The notes under the pieces: model-generated | Database searches by the model: none | The model's input: only the letters and a program-made list of their open reading frames with translations | What the model was told of the DNA's origin: nothing | Made by a program: the position numbers and the translations under genes | Source of the DNA: Nostoc sp. TH1S01 | Lineage (GTDB): Bacteria; Cyanobacteriota; Cyanobacteriia; Cyanobacteriales; Nostocaceae | Reading direction: 5' to 3' | DNA length: 39,260 nt | Assembly: GCA_018993265.1 (NCBI GenBank) | Contig: JAGKSW010000119.1 | Coordinates: 1 to 39,260 of the forward strand | Part shown: positions 1 to 7,616 of the stretch, piece after piece | How the letters are laid out: each line of letters starts with the position of its first letter | How positions within the stretch are numbered: position 1 is the stretch's first letter

Positions 1-227
1 GAGGCAGCGCCGTGGGCGGGTTTCCCGACTTGAGGCGACTGCCGTTTAAGGATGTTGTTTTTGATGAAGACTCTGCCCAAATGATTGATGGCTATGCTGC
101 TGCTAACTTCTCGATTATTCGTAGTTTTGTGATTAACCTCTTGCGTCACAATGGTTTTGATTCCTTAACCAGAGCCATAAGACAGTGCGCCCATGATATC
201 AAATTACTTTTTTCCTTTTTAGAATGA
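1..227 (+). pseudogene. ISAs1 family transposase, C-terminal fragment
   Basis: About 75 residues of the C-terminus of an ISAs1-type DDE transposase are open from the window edge to TGA at 225-227. The conserved tail helix with ALN/VINLLR-like spacing is visible (IIRSFVINLLRHNG). No start can be assigned because the 5' part is outside the window. It may be the end of an intact gene. Confidence 0.6.
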
Positions 228-237
228 AACAGCCCTG
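1..237 (+). mobile_element. ISAs1-type insertion sequence, right-end fragment
   Basis: The first 227 bases encode the C-terminal part of a DDE transposase of the ISAs1 (H-repeat) type. Its closing residues, NFSIIRSFVINLLRHNGF and then a short tail ending FLE, fit that family. The stop codon is at 225-227. Ten bases later the sequence CAGCCCTG (230-237), read on the minus strand as CAGGGCTG, fits an ISAs1-type terminal inverted repeat, so I place the element's right end at 237. The rest of the element lies upstream of the window. The boundary is inferred from family knowledge and from the abrupt change to an unrelated reading frame that begins in mid-gene. Confidence 0.65.
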
Positions 238-884
238 CTTCCCATACAGGCACACCAGGCGCAACAGGTGGACGACGCGCCGCTCCTGGTGGAGTCACGG
301 TATTTCACGGTCATGGTGCTGGTGATAAGGATGAGAAGGAAAATCTCAGCATCTACTTCCATCGGGTAAATGAAGCCTTGCAGGAGTTACTCAAAGCAGA
401 ACACGCTCCCTTAGTGTTAGCTGGGGTAGAGTATCTTTTGCCGATTTACCGAGAAGCAAATACTTATTCTTATCTTGTGGATGCTGGTATAACAGGTAAT
501 CCAGAACTACTATCGCCAGAAGAATTACATACCCAAGCTTGGGAAATAGTAGAACCATTATTTTTGCAAGCACAGCAAGACGCAATCAATCACTACAGGG
601 AACTGCTAGGAACTGGAAAAGCCTCTAGCCAAATTACGGAAACTATTCCGGCTGCTTGTCAGGGACGAGTTGACAAGTTAATTGTCGCCCTCGGTCAGCA
701 GCAGTGGGGTACTTTTGACTCAGATACCCAAACGGTTCAGGTGCATTCCAACGCAGAACCCAACGACGAAGAATTATTAGATTTCGCTGCAACTCAAACT
801 ATTTTGAATGGCGGTATCGTCTATGCAGTTGAGTCGGCAAAGATGCCAGATGAGACACCATTAGCTGCGGTATTTCGCTATTGA
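238..884 (+). pseudogene. baeRF-like (bacterial release-factor-fold) protein, 5'-truncated by an IS
   Basis: The frame is open from the IS end to TGA at 882-884, but there is no credible start. Coding similarity begins in the middle of a domain (VFHGHGAGDKDEKENLS) and runs through RVNEALQELLKAEHAPLVLA, VEYLLPIYREANTY and a C-terminal ILNGGIVYAVESAKMP. This pattern fits the bacterial archaeo-eukaryotic release factor-like family, eRF1-fold proteins of poorly known function often annotated as hypothetical. The N-terminal half is missing because the ISAs1-type element ends at 237. A downstream TTG at 378 could give a 168-residue product, but I think this is a dead fragment. It is followed after 10 bp by the broken UPF0182 gene, so the two were probably neighbours before the damage. 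Confidence 0.6.
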
Positions 885-894
885 TAGGTAAATT

Positions 895-1602
895 ATGAAC
901 CTTAAGCACAGAGGCATTCTAATAATCATCTTGATTGTGATTGTTGGTTTGTCTCTATCCAAAACACTAGTGCATATTTTGACCGAAGCATGGTGGTTTG
1001 ATACTGTTGGTTTTTCCGAAGTCTTTTGGATATGATTGACTTGGCAAATTCTGCTCTGGATTGTCACCTTTGCGTTCTACACCCTGTTTCTCTGGAGAAA
1101 CTATCAGATTGCGATGCACCATACGTGGCATAGTTCCTTTCGCTTGTTTGAAGACAGCGCATTGGCAGACTATACCGATAAATTTATCAATTTCCTGGCT
1201 TTAGCGTTGATTTTATTTATTGGGTTTGGTGCAGCGAGTGCTAGTACCCTAATGTGGGAAACTATTCTTAAATATCTGCATCCTACTAGTTTTGGTAATA
1301 GCGATCCCATCTTTCAAAAGGACATCGGCTTTTATGTCTTCCAGTTACTTTTTTACGAAGCGATTTGGAACTGGTTGTTATTTGCTTTTCTCTGGGGACT
1401 CATAGTATCTATTCTGGTTTATTTCCTCAAAGAAAGTTTTACACTAAGGCGACGTAACGGACGGAATACCCTAAATGGCAAAGCGAAAAGCCATTTAAGT
1501 TGGCTATTTGCAGCTATCGCCGGATTAGTAGCTGTTGATTTCTGGCTGAAACGTTTCAGCCTACTTTACTCAACTAACGGCGTTGTGTATGGTGCTGGTT
1601 AA
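895..1602 (+). pseudogene. UPF0182 (COG1615) membrane protein, N-terminal fragment with a nonsense codon
   Basis: From ATG 895 the frame encodes the start of a UPF0182 family polytopic membrane protein. These are normally 900 or more residues long, with several N-terminal transmembrane helices and a large extracytoplasmic domain; their function is unknown. The visible part has hydrophobic segments, the motif DPIFQKDIGFYVFQLLFYE, and the lead-in to the next helix (GVVYGAG). TGA at 1033-1035 interrupts the frame. The family suggests Arg (CGA) there, so a single C-to-T change explains it. The gene then ends abruptly at about 1600, where an ISAs1-like terminal repeat begins at 1606. Both lesions argue for a dead gene. 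A restart at 1036 giving about 188 residues is possible but unlikely to matter. Confidence 0.75.
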
Positions 1603-1605
1603 ACC

Positions 1606-2271
1606 AGGGCAAACGCATCTAAATAGAGAAAAGTGCTAAGTAGAGGTGTGTTTTGAGTAGTACAAGAGAACTATATGTAACTGGTGAAGAGAGAGATCGC
1701 TAAAAATGATATTGTCATTCTCAAAGTATAACGAAGCCAGAGCCTGTGAAACTCAAGCCCAAAATCACGATTGCTGACCACTTGAGTGTAATAGAAGATC
1801 CACGCATAGATCGTACTAAATGTTAAAAATATTAGAACTGTCTGGGTGTATCGTGACAATTGATGCAATCGGTTGTCAAAAAGAGATTATCAAGTTAATT
1901 ACACAACAAAATGCAGATTATGTAATTACATTAAAAAAGAACCAAGGAAATCTTTATGATGAGGTAGAAAAACTATTTAAGTCAGGGATAAGTACAGGGT
2001 TTGAAGGGATTGAGCATAGCACATATAAAACAGAAGAAGCAGGGCATGGTTGCAAAATCTCCCTTTGACTCTAGATAAACATACTTTTATCAACTCGAAT
2101 ATTGAGTTTGGTTATTATCAATAAATAATTATTCGGCTTCAGATAAGCTAATTCAGTTTTTTCAGAAACACCTTATTTATTTTATTTATCATTGCCAGAA
2201 TTTTTACGATTATCTATGTTATTTTGAAATCTCTCTTAGTTTTTATTAGGAAATAAGATGCGTTTCCCTAA
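1606..2271 (+). mobile_element. ISAs1-like deletion derivative bounded by inverted repeats
   Basis: The left end reads CAGGGCAAACGCATCTAA from 1606. On the minus strand from 2271 the sequence reads TTAGGGAAACGCATCTTA. The shared core AAACGCATCT, with AGGG just outside it, marks an inverted-repeat pair about 666 bp apart. Between them are two pieces of an ISAs1-type transposase joined by an internal deletion. The left flank is a truncated UPF0182 gene and the right flank a truncated second transposase. There is no clear target-site duplication, so the flanks were probably rearranged after insertion. Confidence 0.6.
1746..2068 (+). pseudogene. ISAs1 family transposase, internally deleted
   Basis: The N-terminus is recognisable from GTG 1746: VKLKPKITIADHLSVIEDPR, then IDRTK, before a stop at 1824. 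In another frame from 1820 the catalytic-core segment follows: LELSGCIVTIDAIGCQKEI and ITQQNADYVITLKKNQGNLY, which matches the ISAs1 DDE core around the TIDAxGCQ motif. Some 100 or more residues that should lie between the two parts are missing. The second part stops at 2068 after HSTYKTEEAGHG, well before the family C-terminus. It cannot encode an active transposase. Confidence 0.7.
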
Positions 2272-2452
2272 CATAAGGCGTATATGATAACCAAATGCAA
2301 GCTACCCATCCCCAATCAAGTCCTTCCTGTTTCCAGTGACGCGGCATATATTGATTAAGGATTTCTGGCAGTTCCATCTTTTTCATCACCTCTAGCAGCA
2401 GAACAACATCATCGATTCGTTCTGAGATTATTTTTTGAGGTAAATGTGCCAT
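2246..2452 (-). pseudogene. IS1634/IS4-like transposase, N-terminal fragment
   Basis: The minus-strand ATG at 2452 opens a frame of about 55 residues typical of the start of a cyanobacterial DUF4277/IS1634-like transposase: LPQKIISERIDDVVLLLEVM, NQYMPRHWKQEGLDWGWVA, IWLSY. Similarity stops at WLSY, where the inverted repeat of the ISAs1-like remnant begins (2271), and the last 13 or so residues are read out of that element. One IS remnant therefore interrupts another. Only the family-level name is secure. Confidence 0.55.
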
Positions 2453-2780
2453 TTCTCACACTTACCCTTAAACCGTTACACCCTACACAACTTTCTTTCT
2501 GGCACAAGGACTGCTGGAAACGATCGCCTGCTTGCATTCTCTTCCTTATTTCATCTATTTCACCAAACTCATCCTCGATTGCGCGAACGGTGAGTAATTT
2601 TGTATATAAAAGTTGAATTAAACTCTGATAAAGAATTTGCAAGGTTTATTTCGTATAAACTTTGTATTGTAAAATTAACAATCTATAATGTAAAACCTGC
2701 CGTAATTAGCATTGACTGAACAGCGAATTACTAGTTAATTGTTGAAAACACTCCAGATATACCGAGAGACACGCAACCTC
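2453..2780. other. Gene-free stretch upstream of merR
   Basis: This stretch holds the presumed outer end of the IS1634-like remnant (a GC-skewed tract around 2460-2500) and AT-rich spacer. A 77-codon minus-strand frame at 2409-2642 overlaps the transposase start and has no recognisable features. I see no RNA gene or CRISPR-like repeat here. Confidence 0.4.
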
Positions 2781-2812
2781 TTGACTCTCCAGTTAAATGG
2801 AGAGTTTAGAAT
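2781..2812 (+). promoter_or_regulatory. MerR-type promoter/operator with a 20-bp spacer
   Basis: A -35 box TTGACT (2781-2786) and a -10 box TAGAAT (2807-2812) are separated by 20 bp instead of 17. The spacer carries a perfect dyad, ACTCTCC (2784-2790) and GGAGAGT (2799-2805), around an 8-bp centre. An overlong spacer with a centred dyad is the known architecture of MerR-family activated promoters, where the regulator untwists DNA to realign the boxes. It points at the merR gene starting 39 bp downstream, so autoregulation is the natural reading. Confidence 0.85.
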
Positions 2813-2850
2813 AAGATCAGTAATTATATCTCACTGAGAGTTTGGTAATT

Positions 2851-3264
2851 ATGTTAACCCAAGCAGAACCAAAACAAATTGGTGTAGTTGCCAAAGAAAG
2901 CGGTGTACCAATTAAAACTATTCGCTACTATGAAGAAATTGGTCTACTCAAATCATCAGGTAGAAGCGAAGGCGGGTTTAGATTATTCAACTCTGATGTG
3001 TTGGAACGACTGCACTTTATTAAACGCGCTCAAAGCTTAGGCTTAAGTTTGTCAGAAATTAAGGAATTTTTAAATGTTCATGATAGCGGCAAATTACCTT
3101 GCGAACATATCAAAGTGAAATTAGAAGACAAGGTAAAAGCTATTGATGAACAAATTCAGCAATTACTGATTTTGCGACAAGAATTATCAGGATTGTTATC
3201 TGGTTGGGAAATCAAGCCTGATAGTTGTCATTCAACCATTTGCCCTATTATTGAAAATGAATAA
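2851..3264 (+). CDS. MerR family heavy-metal-responsive regulator (CadR/ZntR/PbrR-like)
   Basis: This is a DNA-binding metal sensor that activates a metal-resistance promoter when its effector binds. At 137 residues it has the family's length. Residues 10-32 form the MerR winged helix-turn-helix (IGVVAKESGVPIKTIRYYEE), followed by GLLKSSGR and a long dimerisation helix. The metal-site residues are present: C84 (in LPCEHIK) and a C-terminal loop C126-x4-C131 (CHSTIC), the arrangement of Zn/Cd/Pb sensors and not of drug sensors. I chose ATG 2851, with GAGAG 10 bp upstream, over TTG 2842. The promoter has a MerR operator. No efflux pump or metallothionein lies beside it, so its usual partner is elsewhere or lost. 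The metal cannot be told from sequence alone. Confidence 0.85.
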   Translation: MLTQAEPKQIGVVAKESGVPIKTIRYYEEIGLLKSSGRSEGGFRLFNSDVLERLHFIKRAQSLGLSLSEIKEFLNVHDSGKLPCEHIKVKLEDKVKAIDEQIQQLLILRQELSGLLSGWEIKPDSCHSTICPIIENE

Positions 3265-3271
3265 TATTGTT

Positions 3272-3370
3272 TATATAGCGTTTCCTAATCTTGTGAGATA
3301 CAGAGTATTGTAGGGGCGAACGGCCGTTTGCCCCTACGATGTACTTTATTTGGCTAAGAAATGCTATATA
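3272..3370. repeat. Small inverted-repeat element (MITE-like) with a nested palindrome
   Basis: Left arm TATATAGCGTTTCCTAATC (3272-3290) pairs with right arm GGCTAAGAAATGCTATATA (3352-3370) with about four mismatches in 19. Inside sits a near-perfect 28-bp palindrome at 3310-3337 (arms GTAGGGGCGAACGG and its complement). The size, terminal inverted repeats and lack of a gene suggest a non-autonomous mobile element or folded dispersed repeat. It may also terminate merR and cobB transcription, since it lies between the two converging genes. Confidence 0.6.
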
Positions 3371-3454
3371 AAAATCAAATATAGTAGTCGAAGCATAGTT
3401 TAGGACTATGTTTGTGGCTGAAAATCTTGAAAATACGGAGTCCCTACTCAGTAT

Positions 3455-4852
3455 TCAGCACCTTGCTATACATTGACATTGTTGAATAAATCGCTGGGGA
3501 ATTTCCGGGCTATTTCCCCAGTGTAAATGTATATAAGAAGCATGAAGATTTACAGGTAAATTCCAGCCTTCAAAGCCCATATTTTCATCACAATCATAGC
3601 GGTAGGTTTCAAACAAAGGTTGATGCGAATTTGCTCTTAAACTTGAGCGATGAAACTCATGTCCGTAAACAGTTGTGCCGACATTTACTAACAAACTATC
3701 TTGTAAAGCAACGGCTCGACGATAACCTAAAGTTAAACGTTTATCCATACAAGCAGATGTGGGTATAACTCCCACCATTGGGTAAGATTTCCCTTCAAAA
3801 TCAATAATTTCTGCACATAAATACATCAACCCGCCACACTCGGCAATTGTGGGTATTCCTTGAAGAATAGCTGTTTTTACTGCCTGAAGAATATTGGTAT
3901 TTTGAGTTAATTGTTGAGCAAAAACTTCTGGGAAACCACCACCAAAATACATTCCCTGGATATTTGCAGGTAATTCTGAGTCTTCTAAAGGACTCCAAAA
4001 AACCAACTCAGCACCTAATTGTTGGAGTAAATCAAGATTATCTTGATAATAAAAATTAAAAGCGCGATCGCACGCAACGGCAATCCTCAAAGAAGCTGGG
4101 GGTAGTGAAACTGGTGGCGGAGGGGGAAAAGATTGTGATTTTAATAGAGGTAGCAGACGTTGCCAGTCAAAGCAAGTATCACCTAAATCAGCTAGGCGTT
4201 CTATAACTGCATCGAGTTCGCTGAGTTCGCCTGTGGGGACTAAACCAAGATGACGATCAGGAATTGTAATATTATCTTGACGACGCAGTACACCGAGAAT
4301 CGGTAATTGTAAAAATTTTAGAGCATCTTTAAGTAAAGAGAGATGGCGATCGCTCCCGACGCGATTGAGTACTAAACCAGCTATTTTAATTTTGGGGTCA
4401 AAGCTGCAATAACCGTGAGCGATCGCGGCCACAGAACCCGACAACCGACTACAATCAATTACCAACACCACAGGTAAATCAAGTAACCGTGCAATATGCG
4501 CCGTACTAGCAAAAGTGAATGGGTGTAGAGTATTTTCTTTCCCACTCCCTACTCCCCACTCCCTACTCCCTATTCCATCAAACAACCCCATCACCCCTTC
4601 CACCAAAGCATATTCACTGGCTTGGCTATGATGGGTAAAACATTGCTGAACGTAAGCTTCCGAAGTCAGCACTGGATCTAAATTGCGACAAGCAAGACCA
4701 GTAACATACTGATGAAACATTGGGTCAATATAGTCCGGGCCGACCTTGAAAGATTGCACCAAGCCACCGCGACGGCATAATGATGCTAAAAGGGTAAGTG
4801 TGACTGTTGTCTTACCCACCCCGCTACGTTCACCTGCAATTACTAAAGCCAT
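3455..4852 (-). CDS. cobB: Cobyrinic acid a,c-diamide synthase (CobB/CbiA)
   Basis: This enzyme amidates the a and c side chains of (hydrogeno)cobyrinic acid using glutamine and ATP, a committed step of cobalamin synthesis. At 465 residues it has the two expected domains. An N-terminal dethiobiotin-synthetase-like ATPase has a P-loop GERSGVGKTT (7-16), VEGVMGLFDG (84-93) and DCSRLSGS (133-140). A C-terminal class I-type glutaminase has GGGFPEVFA (304-312), nucleophile C339 in AECGGLMYL, and GHEFHRS (397-403). A Pro-rich linker (243-252) joins them. Residues 94-111 are an unusual insert encoded by a Nostoc-type short tandem repeat, within the surface segment before the STAHIARLL motif. The gene stands alone between a MITE and an exported protein gene 18 bp upstream. 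The window also encodes a B12-dependent reductase (NrdJ). Confidence 0.9.
   Translation of the reverse strand: MALVIAGERSGVGKTTVTLTLLASLCRRGGLVQSFKVGPDYIDPMFHQYVTGLACRNLDPVLTSEAYVQQCFTHHSQASEYALVEGVMGLFDGIGSREWGVGSGKENTLHPFTFASTAHIARLLDLPVVLVIDCSRLSGSVAAIAHGYCSFDPKIKIAGLVLNRVGSDRHLSLLKDALKFLQLPILGVLRRQDNITIPDRHLGLVPTGELSELDAVIERLADLGDTCFDWQRLLPLLKSQSFPPPPPVSLPPASLRIAVACDRAFNFYYQDNLDLLQQLGAELVFWSPLEDSELPANIQGMYFGGGFPEVFAQQLTQNTNILQAVKTAILQGIPTIAECGGLMYLCAEIIDFEGKSYPMVGVIPTSACMDKRLTLGYRRAVALQDSLLVNVGTTVYGHEFHRSSLRANSHQPLFETYRYDCDENMGFEGWNLPVNLHASYIHLHWGNSPEIPQRFIQQCQCIARC
4541..4575. repeat. Heptamer STRR inside the cobB coding region
   Basis: The plus strand carries iterated CACTCCCTACTCCC units within cobB. 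The same motif occurs between genes at 20431-20453 and, inverted, at 21488-21504. It is translated in frame into Gly/Ser-rich residues (IGSREWGVGSGKEN). The run preserves the reading frame. Confidence 0.8.
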
Positions 4853-4870
4853 AATCAGGATTGAAAGAAA

Positions 4871-5563
4871 TTACTCATATTTTTTTGCAGGGACTCTAAA
4901 AGCTGCGTATTTCCATTCATCGCCTTCTAAATATTCGATTTTAAATTCTCCCTTAGTCAATAATGTCATATCTTGAAGTTTGATTATCCCATTTTCTCCT
5001 AAAATAACGCATTCTGAATTAACAGCAGTGTTTGGACTGGAATTTGTACCTATTTGATTGATGATTTTGCGCTGTAATTCTTGATATTGTTGCTCTGTTA
5101 GTAATTGAGAATCATATAGTCTTTTAATTTCTCTTAATTGGTTTTCTATATTTGAACCCCCAGGTTTTTGTGCATTATCTATTTGACAAGAATCTGGCTT
5201 AAAGGCTATTTTTCTAACAGGATGATCCCACCATTTAGAAAATTGAGTCAACCAATTAGTGGTTCTAGTTGTATGTATTACTCTTACTTGATTATCACTG
5301 ATTTCTAAACGAATCCAATCAGTCGATCTTTTTTGAATCAAGCCACCAAATCCCCAGGTGATTACGCTACCAACTGAAACACCGCTATCAGCTAAACGCA
5401 GTTTAATAACTCTAGGCTGTATAGCTTGTGCTATTTTTTGTGTCTGATTTATAGGCACAATCTCATGAGCAACCAAACTATTATTTGTTTCTGCCGCTGA
5501 TGACAAAGGTATCCCTATAGCATTAGTTAACAATGTTGCTGCTATCAAAATCTTCAAATTCAT
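4871..5563 (-). CDS. Exported protein with a SHOCT-like segment, unknown function
   Basis: This 230-residue protein has an N-terminal signal peptide (MNLKILIAATLLTNAIGIPL, likely cut near residue 24). Residues 50-125 look like a small beta-rich domain (ITWGFGGLIQKRSTDWIRLE). Residues 139-171 read IENQLREIKRLYDSQLLTEQ and onward, which fits a SHOCT (short C-terminal) oligomerisation-type helix pair with its LYD..LLTEQQY signature. A beta-rich C-terminal tail follows. Three cysteines are dispersed. The function is not recognised. It lies 18 bp upstream of cobB on the same strand and could be co-transcribed, but no functional link is apparent. Confidence 0.7.
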   Translation of the reverse strand: MNLKILIAATLLTNAIGIPLSSAAETNNSLVAHEIVPINQTQKIAQAIQPRVIKLRLADSGVSVGSVITWGFGGLIQKRSTDWIRLEISDNQVRVIHTTRTTNWLTQFSKWWDHPVRKIAFKPDSCQIDNAQKPGGSNIENQLREIKRLYDSQLLTEQQYQELQRKIINQIGTNSSPNTAVNSECVILGENGIIKLQDMTLLTKGEFKIEYLEGDEWKYAAFRVPAKKYE

Positions 5564-5664
5564 GATTTATGAAAGTATTTTATTTCGACTGATTCATACT
5601 TTTAAAGAGAGTACAATATCTTAGGTAAATTAGCAATAATCAGTGTTTTTTTCTTTATTAAAAT

Positions 5665-5833
5665 AGAATTCAGGAGTCAAGAGCCAGAATTCTCTAATTG
5701 AATTCTGGTCAAATTGCGGATGAATAAATGGTGAAACACCACACTAAATCGAAGATTTAGTAGTCTACAATTATTTGCGATTTTTTTACCCCACTAATTG
5801 ATTCTGACTCTTGAATTCTGACTTCTGAATTCT
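5665..5833. repeat. Inverted-repeat element, about 169 bp
   Basis: The left arm AGAATTCAGGAGTCAAGAGC (5665-5684, continuing to 5692) and the right arm GACTCTTGAATTCTGACTTC (5805-5824, continuing to 5833) are imperfect complements built from AGAATTC/GAGTCA units. The interior holds a small perfect hairpin ACTAAATC-GAA-GATTTAGT near 5742-5760 and no gene. It resembles heterocystous-cyanobacterial repetitive elements. Together with the 92-bp element at 5912-6003 and the opcA terminator, it accounts for most of the 580-bp gap between two diverging minus-strand units. Confidence 0.5.
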
Positions 5834-5901
5834 TCTTCAATCGCAGTAAATATTTATAGTAGAACAAGGCTAGAGTGGTAGAACTTGTTAAATAAAAAGT
5901 G

Positions 5902-6013
5902 CCATCTGAGCCAATACGGTTCAGTTAAGAAAGTTTCTCTGTGGAGGCAAGGGAACAGGGAACGGGGAACAGCAAAAGAAAAAGGCTTATCTGAACTGTA
6001 TTGCCATCTGAGC
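5902..6013. mobile_element. 92-bp MITE with 10-bp target-site duplication
   Basis: The element at 5912-6003 begins CAATACGGTTCAGTTAAG and ends with its near complement CTTATCTGAACTGTATTG. The 10-bp direct repeat CCATCTGAGC flanks it on both sides (5902-5911 and 6004-6013) with no mismatch. The interior carries GGGAACA-type repeats (about 5950-5972). Terminal inverted repeats plus an exact duplication are direct evidence of transposition. The parent IS is not in the window; a 10-bp duplication suggests an IS4/IS701-type transposase, which is inference. Confidence 0.75.
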
Positions 6014-6056
6014 GAAGTAATTTTCAGGATTAATCTAAACCAGATGAAATTCAAAA

Positions 6057-6083
6057 ACCCCGGTTTTTTCACAAAACCGGGGT
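6057..6083 (-). terminator. Rho-independent terminator of the fbp-tal-zwf-opcA operon
   Basis: A perfect 11-bp stem (ACCCCGGTTTT paired with AAAACCGGGGT) encloses a 5-nt loop. On the minus strand the stem is followed by a T run (GGGGTTTTTG). It lies about 60 bp beyond the opcA stop. The A/T tracts on both sides mean it could act in both directions. Confidence 0.85.
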
Positions 6084-6144
6084 AAACTTAATTGGCACAA
6101 GCTGAGATGAAAACTACTGAAATCTTCCTTGTTTTCAGGATGAC

Positions 6145-7515
6145 TTAACTCTTCACTGCCAATTTCAAAATTTGGGCGATAACTCCCAAGCTGTCTTCAA
6201 ATAAATTCTCACGTCCCCAACGTTGTACTTGCTGACTCAGCAGTATTTCGGCTTTTTGTTCTGACAGTGAACTAACTTGTTGGAACAAACCAGAAGTTTG
6301 AGCGCCGCCGTGGGTTTCCATCCGCATACAACCGCCGGTTTCTGTACAAATTAAAGTGCTACAGTCGGCTTTGGGATTGGTGGAACTGAGACGTAAAGCA
6401 ATTAAGTCTCCAGCAATTTCGCCCACATCAGCAACAGGAACTCCGGCTAATTCGGCTTCTATTTGTTTTTGGTCTTGAGCTACAAAGCGAATCCGCAGAA
6501 TATCATAGTCATCGCTTTGTTTTTCGCAGGAAATTGGCATCCATTCTAAGCGACTAGCCAGCCAACCCAAAAACAATAGTGCTTGGGCAGAGTTGCCTTT
6601 TTCATAATCCAGCATTACGCGGTCAATATCTTTTAATGCTGCACGACGGTGTGGTGGGTCGTAAGCTTCCGCAGTCAACTCTTGCCATGCTGAGATCCGC
6701 CGCCAATTCAGGTCAGCTAATGGTACGTTGGTTTCGACCAATTCTTGTAAGCTGAGTAAATCATGTTCTGGCTCGTTAAAGTTGCAAGAATCAACAATGA
6801 CGTTGTTGCAAACTGCTGCCAGTCGCTTAAATAAGGCGTTGTTGGGGTCGGGAGTAGCTTTCCACCACAAAAACTTCGGCAAACCACCGATGAGTAATGC
6901 GGGAATCATCCCACCAATTCTTTCTAAAGCTGAGGTGGTACCAGAGAGGGTAATGTATTCGCAACAAACCAAGGTACTGGAAGATTGCTTCTGAATCGGA
7001 CAGTAAGCCGAAACTTGGGCTTTTACACCTTCATCTTCGCCTGCGATCGGGCAGAGGGCAATAATCCGGCAAGGGTTACGCAAAGCAATTTCATCAGCAA
7101 TTCTGGGGCTGGTGACACTGAAGTTATAGGAACCGTTACCATTTTCTGTAACGACTCCATTACCTTGACGTTTGCCGTATTCTTCCCGCAGTTTGGCTAA
7201 AGTTTCTGGTGTAGCAGTGCCGGTTTCGAGCAGTTCATATTTTTGTTGCGCTAACCGCAGGGCGATGTCAGTTTGTGGCCCTAAAATTCCATCAATGGGG
7301 CCATTATAAAATCCCAGAGATGCCAAGAGATATTGAGTTTCTTCTGGTTCGTAAACCACTAAGGTAAAAGTTGTGGCACGAGTAGCAGCAGGTAATGCGC
7401 CATCTTCACCAGTGATGCCGTAACTTTGCCAAATTTGATTTAATTCCGCTTCGATTTCTGTCAGCGAAATGTCTTTAGGGGCTTGGAGTGAAAAAATGGT
7501 AGGAGCTTGGGTCAT
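6145..7515 (-). CDS. opcA: Glucose-6-phosphate dehydrogenase assembly protein OpcA
   Basis: OpcA is the cyanobacterial allosteric partner that assembles and activates G6PDH and carries thioredoxin-linked redox control to it. The 456-residue product has the family pattern. Residues 60-110 form a peptidoglycan-binding-like helical module (LASLGFYNGPIDGILGPQTD). The OpcA domain follows with several cysteines (C149, C155, C172, C184, C185 and more C-terminal ones such as SCNF and CTETGGCMRM), consistent with a redox-responsive protein. The motif GGLPKFLWWKATPDP is characteristic. It is the last gene of fbp-tal-zwf-opcA, 101 bp after zwf, with an STRR in the gap and a terminator downstream. Start ATG 7515 gives the conserved MTQAPTIFSLQAPKDISL. 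Confidence 0.93.
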   Translation of the reverse strand: MTQAPTIFSLQAPKDISLTEIEAELNQIWQSYGITGEDGALPAATRATTFTLVVYEPEETQYLLASLGFYNGPIDGILGPQTDIALRLAQQKYELLETGTATPETLAKLREEYGKRQGNGVVTENGNGSYNFSVTSPRIADEIALRNPCRIIALCPIAGEDEGVKAQVSAYCPIQKQSSSTLVCCEYITLSGTTSALERIGGMIPALLIGGLPKFLWWKATPDPNNALFKRLAAVCNNVIVDSCNFNEPEHDLLSLQELVETNVPLADLNWRRISAWQELTAEAYDPPHRRAALKDIDRVMLDYEKGNSAQALLFLGWLASRLEWMPISCEKQSDDYDILRIRFVAQDQKQIEAELAGVPVADVGEIAGDLIALRLSSTNPKADCSTLICTETGGCMRMETHGGAQTSGLFQQVSSLSEQKAEILLSQQVQRWGRENLFEDSLGVIAQILKLAVKS

Positions 7516-7520
7516 AGCCT

Positions 7521-7616
7521 TTGAAGTATGAAGTGTGAAGTATGAAGTATGAAGTATGAAGTTTGAAGTTTGAAGTTTGAAAAAATTTCAGACTTTAGCC
7601 TTCAGACTTCAGACTT
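7521..7616. repeat. STRR between zwf and opcA
   Basis: Nine or so heptamers of the type GAAGTATGAAGTTT run from 7521 to 7583. They are followed at 7586-7616 by complementary units (CAGACTTCAGACTT). The two halves can fold into an imperfect hairpin in the operon mRNA. Confidence 0.8.

Noticed and set aside
2409-2642. 77-codon minus-strand frame overlapping the start of the IS1634-like fragment
   Set aside because: It has no recognisable motif or ribosome site, and its 3' part overlaps a better-supported transposase start. It could be the tail of a gene cut by the IS, but nothing proves it.
2851-3264. MerR gene as CvkR, the MerR-type repressor of type V-K CAST elements
   Set aside because: It has the three cysteines of a metal sensor and a metal-type operator, lies over 21 kb from the CAST-like end, and has no cas12k or CRISPR repeat beside it.
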